A stretch of 8,278 nucleotides of DNA from Promethearchaeota archaeon (lineage in GTDB: Archaea; Asgardarchaeota; Lokiarchaeia; Sigynarchaeales; SOKP01): positions 1 through 8,278 of the forward strand of contig JAHLWJ010000189.1 of assembly GCA_019057975.1 (NCBI GenBank), given 5' to 3'. This document shows positions 1 to 5,971 of the stretch, in pieces (position 1 is the stretch's first letter; each line of letters starts with the position of its first letter). The notes beneath the pieces were generated by a model. The model did not search any database and had not been told where the DNA came from. It worked only from the letters and a program-made list of their open reading frames with translations. The translations under genes were made by a program, and so were the position numbers.

Positions 1-2933
1 TCGTCTGATCTACAAACAACTTCAGTCAAATTACAGAATTGAAAAGGTTGCATAACGATCTCTCCGCAATTGTGACTTCTTATACCGTTAGCACAAAACT
101 CGTGGACATCAGAAACCGTGACATCATAAACTTTTTCCATACCGAGTTTAGTAATAGATTTAATCTTATCTGAAAAAGTTTCTTTATACGGCTTTCGGGT
201 ATAAGAATCTACAACCTTTTGAAGCTTTTCTACTTTTGCAGGCTCGTGAAAACCAATAATAGCATGATAAAGAATGATATTATCCTTCGAAATAACAAGT
301 TCGTGATTAGCCTGACAATAATATTCTTTAAGTTCTCTATTTGAATCTGGGAGAAGTTTCATACCAGCATCTTTTCTATTTTCATAAACTTTTGAAATTA
401 TACCCATTCGAGAAAGCATACGTTGAATTACTCGAAGACGGAGAAGATTTGATTGTCCAAGTCTAACAGAATATCCTTTTTTCAAGTTTCCTTGAACTGA
501 TCCATCTGCATCAAACATCCCTCTAATAAACCCTCTTTGGAAATCAGAAGAAGTTCGTTCTGTAATTTCTGTGGGATTCTTTTCTAAAGTAATTCCATAT
601 TTTTCACAAAGTTTATAAAGACCTACACATGCAACTTGAAAAGTTTTGTTTTGTTTGTTATATACATTTGTAAGATCAGATCTAGAAGATACTAAACTTT
701 TAGTGTAACTCAAAGCCAATTCAGACATATATTCTGCCGATTCTTCCCAGAAACGCAAATAACCCATATGATTTCTGTTTTCGGAAGTAGATTTAATAAT
801 ACCTCCATCTCCCATTATTTCTCCAATAAGCCACCCTTCGTTAAAAGTTCCTCCATTTCCAACCCAAGTGTTACCAGATCTATGATTTGAAATATATATT
901 TCATCACCACAAATAAGATCTGAAAGTTTACACCATTCTCCAATAAATTTCTGTTTATTGATTTTAGATTTCAATTTCTTAAGAAGAGGATGATTATCTG
1001 TGAGTTTCAGAATAAATCCTTTGTCTGTTTTTAGTTCATAAACATCTTTAATCCCGGTTTCAAAAAAACCTTCGCTTTCAGTAAGATGAGATTTTCCATT
1101 AACATAAAGATGAGTTTTAACACCAATTAATTCATGAACTTGGCGAGGACCTAATGTAGTTTGAATCCAAGTATCACCAGCTACACATGGATTCATACCT
1201 ACATGATTAATTTTATCTCCTAAAAACTCTGTTCTACGTTTTGGAAGAACCTTTTTCAACCCAGAACGGTTCATAATACCACGTTCTCCAGTCCCAGATT
1301 CAGCCAAAGCTATCCATTCTTTCATAAATTGAATCTGAGAAGGTTTTACATTATAAGCAGCAGAATTGTTAGATAAATAACGCTGAGAATTATTAAGCCA
1401 AATAGGACCATTTTTACAATCTCTCATTTCTTGGTCATCCAAATCACTAATAGATATTAAAGCTGAATTATGAACTAAAACCCCAGAACAGACAAAATTG
1501 TGATTTTCTTCAACTTCAATATCATAAGTATCAGTTTTCCCTGCATTATAAATCCCATGAATATGAACTAAAGAAATAACATCATCATCGGTAGGAAATC
1601 CTAAAATATCATCTTTGGTTAAATCTCCTGCCTCTTTCCAAATAAAATCTGTAGAATTTTCTGGGTTATTAAAAACAGCAACTCGGTGATTAGTTGTGCA
1701 GATAAGAGGCTCTGAAATTCCAGAATGAACAATCTTGATAACTTCTTGAACCCCTTGTTCGACAAAAGCAATGACTTTTTTCCAACCATTAATCGTTTTA
1801 ACTAAATCACCAACATTGATCTCTTGAATCTCTTTATAAGTTTTTTCACCAGTCTCTTTCAACATATCAACTTTCTGTCCTTTAGCAATACATCTTCTAA
1901 CTCCTCCAGCTACTACAATTTGACCAATTTTACAAATGATGTCGTGAACATTTAAAGTAGAGAGTCTATTTTTTCCAGCTTCACGTCTTACTTTAATTGT
2001 TTCATGAATAAAATGATGCAATTCTTTAAGAGGATCTGGACCAGAAGAACGACCACCTGAAGTCATTAGACGTGCACCTTTTGGTCTAAGCTTAGAATAA
2101 TCAAAAGTAATTTGACTACCATTAAATTCAGCTGTTAAACATTTGATAAGAGAATCACACCATCCTTCTTTGCTATCTCCGATTGTGAAAAAACTACTTT
2201 TTGAAGAATCTGTAGGAATAGATAATTCAGGGAATTTGTTTACATTATATTTTTCAACACTGAAACCTACACCTGTCCCAGACATACTCAAATACATAAT
2301 ATCAGCTAAATCTTTGAATGATTCTGGGGCAGAAAAAGAACAATTATACACGCAAACATTACATCTTTCAGCCGCAGAACCAGCAAATTGTAGTAAACGC
2401 ATGCTAGGCATAACTTCCATATTAAGTAAGGATTCTCTGATTCTTTGATAATTTCCTACTTCCAGTTTATCTCCACACTTGGATTTAACAAAATTAATGT
2501 AACGATCTACTGTTTCAGTCCATAATTCTCTACGTTCTTGATCCGGAATCCATTTAGAATAGGTGCGAGAATAAACAAATTCTCGTAAAGGATCTGAATT
2601 AAAAAATTTGCTAGAATTGTCTGCTAAAACTTGAAGTTCTTTAGTGATATAATTCTGTTGCCTGAGTTCTTTATGTTTTTCTCGATAAAGAATATAAGAT
2701 CTTGCTGTTTCAAAAAACTTATTTTCCATTAAACTTTTTTCAACTTTATCTTGAATTTCTTCAACAGTATATTTTTTGGATTCAAGGGAAGAAAGAACAT
2801 CTTGTGTGATTTTTTGACTATCAGAAGTAATGTCAGATGATTCTTGGTTATTTCCTAAAGCTTTTTGAATAGCATTCAAAATTTTCTTTGAATCAAAAAG
2901 AACAACTTCTTGGTTGCGTTTGACGATTTCCAT
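1..2933 (-). CDS. nrdJ: Adenosylcobalamin-dependent (class II) ribonucleotide reductase with two inteins, 3' end cut by window edge
   Basis: This enzyme reduces ribonucleotides to deoxyribonucleotides. The frame is open from ATG at 2933 to the edge (977 codons); about 462 belong to the mature enzyme. Residues 1-90 form an ATP-cone (MEIVKRNQEVVLFDSKKI start), the usual allosteric nucleotide domain. The catalytic barrel follows with MPSMRLLQFAG, VYNCS (Cys198, expected redox Cys), FDYSKLRPKGARL and SGGRSSGP, then VVAGGVRR. Intein 1 interrupts at residues 348-489 and intein 2 at 583-955. After splicing, NPCGE is restored (thiyl-radical Cys about 441, Glu 443), with QFCNLTEVV placing the second redox Cys 11 residues later. 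NPCGE and that spacing mark class II; class I has NLCTE with wider spacing. Whether it uses NTP or NDP is unclear, though the motifs resemble the RTPR group. No small subunit is needed or seen. An early-type promoter lies 30 nt upstream. Confidence 0.95.
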   Translation of the reverse strand, partial: MEIVKRNQEVVLFDSKKILNAIQKALGNNQESSDITSDSQKITQDVLSSLESKKYTVEEIQDKVEKSLMENKFFETARSYILYREKHKELRQQNYITKELQVLADNSSKFFNSDPLREFVYSRTYSKWIPDQERRELWTETVDRYINFVKSKCGDKLEVGNYQRIRESLLNMEVMPSMRLLQFAGSAAERCNVCVYNCSFSAPESFKDLADIMYLSMSGTGVGFSVEKYNVNKFPELSIPTDSSKSSFFTIGDSKEGWCDSLIKCLTAEFNGSQITFDYSKLRPKGARLMTSGGRSSGPDPLKELHHFIHETIKVRREAGKNRLSTLNVHDIICKIGQIVVAGGVRRCIAKGQKVDMLKETGEKTYKEIQEINVGDLVKTINGWKKVIAFVEQGVQEVIKIVHSGISEPLICTTNHRVAVFNNPENSTDFIWKEAGDLTKDDILGFPTDDDVISLVHIHGIYNAGKTDTYDIEVEENHNFVCSGVLVHNSALISISDLDDQEMRDCKNGPIWLNNSQRYLSNNSAAYNVKPSQIQFMKEWIALAESGTGERGIMNRSGLKKVLPKRRTEFLGDKINHVGMNPCVAGDTWIQTTLGPRQVHELIGVKTHLYVNGKSHLTESEGFFETGIKDVYELKTDKGFILKLTDNHPLLKKLKSKINKQKFIGEWCKLSDLICGDEIYISNHRSGNTWVGNGGTFNEGWLIGEIMGDGGIIKSTSENRNHMGYLRFWEESAEYMSELALSYTKSLVSSRSDLTNVYNKQNKTFQVACVGLYKLCEKYGITLEKNPTEITERTSSDFQRGFIRGMFDADGSVQGNLKKGYSVRLGQSNLLRLRVIQRMLSRMGIISKVYENRKDAGMKLLPDSNRELKEYYCQANHELVISKDNIILYHAIIGFHEPAKVEKLQKVVDSYTRKPYKETFSDKIKSITKLGMEKVYDVTVSDVHEFCANGIRSHNCGEIVMQPFQFCNLTEVVCRSD
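69..1187 (-). other. Intein 2: full-length intein (373 residues) with LAGLIDADG homing endonuclease, inserted at NP/CGE
   Basis: This in-frame intein splits the reductase active-site motif NPCGE between Pro and Cys. It starts with Cys1 (CVAGDTWI, block A), has block B as LTDNH (Thr63, His66), and ends with block F VYDVTVSDVHEF and block G GIRSHN, followed by Cys +1. The central domain carries two LAGLIDADG motifs, LIGEIMGDG (about 120-128) and IRGMFDADG (about 221-229). They lie about 100 residues apart, as in a monomeric two-motif endonuclease. The metal-binding acidic residue is kept in both (Asp127, Asp228), and there is no stop or frameshift, so both splicing and homing may be active. The +1 Cys is also the catalytic thiyl-radical Cys of the reductase. 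Sampled GC (30% in one 60-base row) matches the host gene (28%). Confidence 0.96.
1467..1892 (-). other. Intein 1: mini-intein (142 residues) in the ribonucleotide reductase, no endonuclease
   Basis: This in-frame protein-splicing element lies between VVAGGVRR and SALISISD of the reductase, a sequence that is contiguous in class II enzymes. It starts with Cys1 (CIAKGQKV, block A), has block B as TTNH (Thr66, His69), then block F YDIEVEENHNFV and block G ending VLVHN, followed by Ser as the +1 nucleophile. All residues expected for splicing are present. The 70 or so residues between blocks B and F hold no LAGLIDADG or HNH motif, so this is an endonuclease-free mini-intein that cannot home by itself. 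Base composition is as AT-rich as the host gene. Confidence 0.95.
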
Positions 2934-2963
2934 TTTTGTTTTAATAATTTTTTAATTGTTAAA

Positions 2964-2971
2964 TCAATTTT
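2964..2971 (-). promoter_or_regulatory. Mimivirus-like early promoter motif AAAATTGA for the reductase gene
   Basis: The plus strand reads TCAATTTT, giving AAAATTGA on the coding strand. It is 30 nt upstream of the reductase ATG in the AT-rich gap 2934-3157. The octamer is the known Mimivirus early core. The flanking bases (AAATCAATTTTATT on the plus strand) are nearly the same as at the copy serving the 167-residue gene. The distance to the ATG is shorter than typical in Mimivirus, implying a very short leader. Confidence 0.65.
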
Positions 2972-3074
2972 ATTTAAATAAACTCAAAATAATTTAATCA
3001 ATAATATTATATTTTAATTCTTTTTATTTTTAAATGGTTAGTATTGAAATGACTTTTTTGTTATTTTTGGTGTT

Positions 3075-3105
3075 ATTTTATTATAATGTTTAATTATAAT
3101 AAAAT
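3075..3105 (-). terminator. 3'-end hairpin (13-bp stem, 5-nt loop) behind the 167-residue gene
   Basis: Arms 3075-3087 and 3093-3105 are perfectly complementary over 13 bp, around loop 3088-3092. The hairpin starts 52 nt after the stop of the 167-residue gene and ends before the reductase promoter motif. A long AT-rich stem after a stop is the known cleavage and polyadenylation signal in Mimivirus transcripts. The assignment rests on position and stem length only. Confidence 0.6.
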
Positions 3106-3157
3106 TATCTTATTTTTATATTTTGTAATATTACAGAAATAATCTCATTTTTATATT

Positions 3158-3661
3158 TTACAAAAATAATCTTTTTGGATTTGGTTCTGTGCTTTTTTTT
3201 AGACTATCTTCTCTTTTTCTTTTTGGTGATGGTTTATCGTCAATATCCATAGCAATCACTCCATATTCCTCGTAACTATTTTGAGTAAATGCTTTTAGTT
3301 TGGTGTTTTCTAACAAAAGGTGTTCAATGTTTTTCTTCATACACTTTTTATTTTCATTACAAAATGGTAAATAAGTAGTTCCAAATCTAGCTTCACGATT
3401 ATTACAGTTTACATTTTGGCACCCAAAACCATCATTAACTGTATTTTTCTTTTCCATAGAAAAATTATTGTCATTATTGCCACTATAAAAATTTTGAGAT
3501 TTTTCAAAATTGCTTCTAATTTCTTTATTAAAGTCGTAATAGTTACTTTCTTGAAACTTATCTCTGACTCTTTCAAATTCTCTTCCGAAATCTCTTTCAG
3601 TGTTCAAATCTTCATCAGATTCAAAGATAAAACTAGGGGAGCTTACACCGTAATAATCCAT
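3158..3661 (-). CDS. Hypothetical protein, 167 residues, four-Cys motif and basic C-terminal tail
   Basis: I do not recognise this family. The first 75 residues are acidic and hydrophilic, rich in Asn, Asp, Glu and aromatics, and probably disordered. Four cysteines follow in a C-x4-C-x14-C-x5-C layout (81, 86, 101, 107) that could bind zinc. Next comes a short helical Leu-rich stretch (IEHLLLENTKLKAF). The tail has an acidic patch (AMDIDD), a classical monopartite nuclear-localisation-like cluster SPKRKRED (145-152), and a final PNPKRLFL that resembles a cyclin-docking K/R-x-L-F motif. These motif readings are speculative. The gene is divergent from the 400-residue gene, has AAAATTGA 59 nt upstream and a 13-bp hairpin downstream, so it is probably a real early gene. 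A nuclear, DNA-binding or host-interaction role is only a guess. Confidence 0.75.
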   Translation of the reverse strand: MDYYGVSSPSFIFESDEDLNTERDFGREFERVRDKFQESNYYDFNKEIRSNFEKSQNFYSGNNDNNFSMEKKNTVNDGFGCQNVNCNNREARFGTTYLPFCNENKKCMKKNIEHLLLENTKLKAFTQNSYEEYGVIAMDIDDKPSPKRKREDSLKKSTEPNPKRLFL

Positions 3662-3720
3662 AATTATATAAATATTTATAGTTTATTAATATTATTAATT
3701 GTATATTTTTAATTTTAAAA

Positions 3721-3728
3721 TCAATTTT
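3721..3728 (-). promoter_or_regulatory. Mimivirus-like early promoter motif AAAATTGA for the 167-residue gene
   Basis: The plus strand reads TCAATTTT. On the coding strand this is AAAATTGA, with 59 nt between it and the ATG at 3661, close to typical Mimivirus early spacing. It shares the 116-bp divergent gap 3662-3777 with the opposite-facing copy at 3742-3749. Confidence 0.65.
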
Positions 3729-3741
3729 ATTAATATTTATA

Positions 3742-3749
3742 AAAATTGA
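3742..3749 (+). promoter_or_regulatory. Mimivirus-like early promoter motif AAAATTGA for the 400-residue gene
   Basis: AAAATTGA lies 28 nt upstream of the ATG at 3778, only 13 nt from the opposite-facing copy at 3721-3728. The two form a compact back-to-back promoter. The stretch between motif and ATG is purine-rich and AT-rich with no Shine-Dalgarno sequence. Confidence 0.65.
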
Positions 3750-3777
3750 CAAATAAAATAAAATAATAGATATAAAA

Positions 3778-4980
3778 ATGTCGAAAGAACTTAATGTTAT
3801 AGGTATAGCTGTTGAAAGTATTAAGAATGACAATTTAAATGAATTGGATAATGCATTAAGAATTATGCCTATTGAAAAATTAAAAGATCCAGCTCAAAAT
3901 TTATTTGTAACCTTCTTATCTTTATGTGCTGGATATAATAGACCTCAAGCTTTAACCATGGTTTTAGATAGATGGAAAGTTGTTTATCCAGATAATGATG
4001 TATTACCTATTATGACAAGATTATTTTTAATTGTCACATTGAATAATTCAGCCTTAGCTTATATTGTTTTATCAAACCCCGAATATACTTATGTAGAATT
4101 AATGGATGACTTGATTAATTTTGATTCAAGTCAAGAAGTATCTGTGGCTTGTGCAAGAGCAGAGAAAATATTTGGTCAACAATCTCATCATACTTATAAA
4201 ATTCTTAGAAATAATGCTAGGGAAATTGGAAATTATGTTGTAGAAGAATACATGGTTGATAAAATAAGTGAAACTGCTCCTTTTGCTCCTATACCAGAAT
4301 ATATTAAAAATCATTTAGCTAGTTATTATCCACAATATAAGGATAAACTTCCAACAGAAAGTGAATTAAACCAATTAGCAGAAAAACAAAGCGAAACGGT
4401 AGAAAACATTACATTACCTTCAGATGATGAAGCTGTAGAAATGTTAACAGAAGGTTTAAGTAGATATGGAATTTCAATAGAAGAAATAGATGCTGCTAAA
4501 GATATTATCAGAGAGGAAATTTCAGATCCAAAAAAGAAAAAAGAATTATTGTTACCATTATTGAAAAATCAAAACGAACAAAGTTTAGATTCTGATAGAG
4601 TTTTATTTTGGATTTATGGTCCAAGTAATCCATTAGTTGACCAAGATTTAACTATAGATGCACCTTCATATAATTTCGGTGGTGCAAGACTTCAGCTCTG
4701 TGATCTGTTTGATTATGATGAGGAATATGATTATGTTGTGGAATGGTTCACAGGGAGTTGTAAACAGTGTTTAATGAGAATTCGGGAAAAATGGCATGCT
4801 GTAAGAAAGCCAAGAAGTATGGGTGGATGGGAACATTGTTACTGTAGTTGGAAATGTGTAAAAGAAGATTTTGAAGAAAGAGAGAATTTCGAGGAAGAAG
4901 AAGATTTATTAACTGAAAGAATAATTGAAGCTTTTGAAAAGAAAACTAAAGAAGTAGGTATTCAAGATAGAACTAAATAA
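3778..4980 (+). CDS. Giant-virus-type hypothetical protein, 400 residues, C-terminal FCS/TRASH-like Cys finger
   Basis: No enzymatic function is recognised. Residues 1 to about 190 are predicted largely helical (LNVIGIAVESIKNDNLNELD, then repeated helix-length segments) and may be a helical-repeat scaffold. Residues 200-290 form a charged linker ending in a Lys/Leu-rich helix (KKKKELLLPLL). The C-terminal domain (about 275-365) begins FWIYGPSNP, then has GGARLQLCDLFDYDEE, WFTGSCKQC (Cys328, Cys331), WHAVRKPR (His340), GGW and CYCSWKC (Cys354, Cys356, Cys360). The paired Cys plus [FY]CS-x2-C ending resembles FCS/MYM/TRASH treble-clef zinc fingers, and from memory the GSC..C....HAVR..GGW..CYCS..C pattern recurs in giant-virus proteins of unknown function. 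The tail is acidic and coiled-coil-like (EERENFEEEEDLL). An early-type motif lies upstream and a palindrome downstream. A role in protein or nucleic-acid binding is inference. Confidence 0.85.
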   Translation: MSKELNVIGIAVESIKNDNLNELDNALRIMPIEKLKDPAQNLFVTFLSLCAGYNRPQALTMVLDRWKVVYPDNDVLPIMTRLFLIVTLNNSALAYIVLSNPEYTYVELMDDLINFDSSQEVSVACARAEKIFGQQSHHTYKILRNNAREIGNYVVEEYMVDKISETAPFAPIPEYIKNHLASYYPQYKDKLPTESELNQLAEKQSETVENITLPSDDEAVEMLTEGLSRYGISIEEIDAAKDIIREEISDPKKKKELLLPLLKNQNEQSLDSDRVLFWIYGPSNPLVDQDLTIDAPSYNFGGARLQLCDLFDYDEEYDYVVEWFTGSCKQCLMRIREKWHAVRKPRSMGGWEHCYCSWKCVKEDFEERENFEEEEDLLTERIIEAFEKKTKEVGIQDRTK

Positions 4981-4994
4981 TATATTAAATATAT

Positions 4995-5010
4995 ATTATT
5001 TTAAAATAAT
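4995..5010. terminator. 16-bp perfect palindrome between convergent gene ends
   Basis: The sequence ATTATTTTAAAATAAT has 8-bp arms and no spacer. It starts 14 nt after the TAA of the plus-strand 400-residue gene and touches the TGA of the minus-strand glycosyltransferase. Being symmetric, it could act as a shared 3'-end signal for both transcripts. The stem is shorter than the other gene-end hairpins here, so the call is weaker. Confidence 0.45.
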
Positions 5011-5865
5011 TCAAAAAGGATTTAATGATTCTGTTGATATTCCTGTTTTATATACTATCCATGCTATAAATACTAATATTAATAAACAAATTAAAAATAA
5101 TAAAACCGTGGTCCAATTACATAGCCAAAAATTTAAGAAACTGGTATCAAAACTTATCCAAGAACTACCAGGTAAAGGCCTTAAAAATGATTCACAAGTT
5201 GAACATTCCAAATTACAAATTGAACAAGGCATAACTAATTTTTTAGGAACTACAGAAACCACAGTATTAGTTCTTCTAACAACCCTTGATAACATAAGAG
5301 GACCAGTAGACATCATAACAGTGAAATGTTTTCCTACTGCATAATAAGGTAAAGGTTTCTTCATCTCTTCGATAACTTCTAACCAAAATTTAGATTTAGC
5401 TTGAGATGCCATAAACGAATTAGTGTAATAAGACCCTACATTTCCACTACAAACTAAAAAAACTTCTGATGTGCTTTTAAATAGGGGACTTAAATCTCTT
5501 TGTATTTCAAAATCTAAATCAATATATAACCCTCCATATAAATACAAGAAACAGTACCTTATTGCATCCGCCTTTTGTATATTGTATGGAAAGGCATCAT
5601 AATATGGAAGGAAATCTGGAAAATGTTTTTTGACCATATTTCTATTGTCTTCATCGGTCATTAAAACATATTTCCAATCAGACATTAAATATTTAATGGA
5701 TTTTGGAGATACAGCCCATTTATCTGGAATTTCTTTATTTTTCCATGTTTGCATAATAATTTTAGGTATTCCTGTTTTACATTTTAATGTGGGATAAATT
5801 CCAGAACATTTAGAATTGTAACTAGGTTTTTTAACATTTTCTTGTAAAATTTCGTCCAAAGACAT
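5011..5865 (-). CDS. GT32-like DXD glycosyltransferase with C-terminal membrane anchor
   Basis: This is a predicted sugar transferase of the DXD-containing GT32 type (Gly_transf_sug; relatives include yeast Och1 and the Sur1/Csh1 mannosyltransferases). Residues 33-50 hold the family start IPKIIMQTWKNKEIPDKW. The donor-binding core is KADAIRYCFLYLYGGLYIDLDFE (residues 98-120 by count, with DLD at 116-118 as metal/nucleotide-sugar ligand). Later family-like stretches are TGPLMLS and GSSWISFD. A hydrophobic helix at about 252-272 follows the catalytic domain, with a short tail, giving a C-tail-anchored topology and no N-terminal signal. A four-Cys cluster (214, 217, 221, 224) sits before it and is unusual. 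Donor, acceptor and target are unknown; glycosylation of virion surface proteins is a reasonable inference. Only 11 nt separate its ATG from the preceding hairpin, so its promoter must overlap that hairpin or the neighbouring gene's end. Confidence 0.88.
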   Translation of the reverse strand: MSLDEILQENVKKPSYNSKCSGIYPTLKCKTGIPKIIMQTWKNKEIPDKWAVSPKSIKYLMSDWKYVLMTDEDNRNMVKKHFPDFLPYYDAFPYNIQKADAIRYCFLYLYGGLYIDLDFEIQRDLSPLFKSTSEVFLVCSGNVGSYYTNSFMASQAKSKFWLEVIEEMKKPLPYYAVGKHFTVMMSTGPLMLSRVVRRTNTVVSVVPKKLVMPCSICNLECSTCESFLRPLPGSSWISFDTSFLNFWLCNWTTVLLFLICLLILVFIAWIVYKTGISTESLNPF

Positions 5866-5876
5866 ACTTTGTATTA

Positions 5877-5903
5877 TAAATATTGTCTTTAAAACAATAT
5901 TTA
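5877..5903 (-). terminator. 3'-end hairpin (10-bp stem, 7-nt loop) behind the beta-helix gene
   Basis: Arms 5877-5886 and 5894-5903 are perfectly complementary over 10 bp, with two further pairs possible inside the loop. The hairpin lies 68 nt after the beta-helix stop and just upstream of the glycosyltransferase ATG in the 106-bp gap 5866-5971. Its position fits a Mimivirus-type polyadenylation hairpin separating two same-strand genes. Confidence 0.55.
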
Positions 5904-5971
5904 ATTATTGATTTATTTAAAATCTTCTTTATTTTTATAAATTACTACTTTTATTTATTTTCCACAATTTT

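Noticed and set aside
2143..2448. 101-codon plus-strand open frame
   Set aside because: It lies fully antisense to conserved reductase catalytic motifs (VYNCS, GTGVGFS) and has no recognisable content, promoter or hairpin.
1..2933. Insertions in the reductase as self-splicing group I introns or as sequencing fusions
   Set aside because: Both insertions keep the reading frame with no stop, and begin and end with exact intein splice residues, so protein splicing explains them; introns commonly break the frame.
1..2933. Class I reductase large subunit
   Set aside because: The active site reads NPCGE with 11 residues to the next Cys, not NLCTE with the longer class I spacing.
3416..3712. 98-codon plus-strand frame with hydrophobic sequence
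   Set aside because: It is antisense to the 167-residue gene and its hydrophobicity comes from A/T-rich codons; the minus-strand gene has promoter and hairpin support.
3633..3833. 66-codon minus-strand open frame spanning the divergent gap
   Set aside because: It overlaps both divergent genes and both promoter motifs and encodes low-complexity Ile/Leu-rich sequence from AT-rich DNA.
5964..5971. AAAATTGT on the minus strand as an early promoter for the glycosyltransferase
   Set aside because: It has one mismatch to AAAATTGA, is about 100 nt from the ATG, and a one-mismatch hit is expected by chance in such AT-rich sequence.
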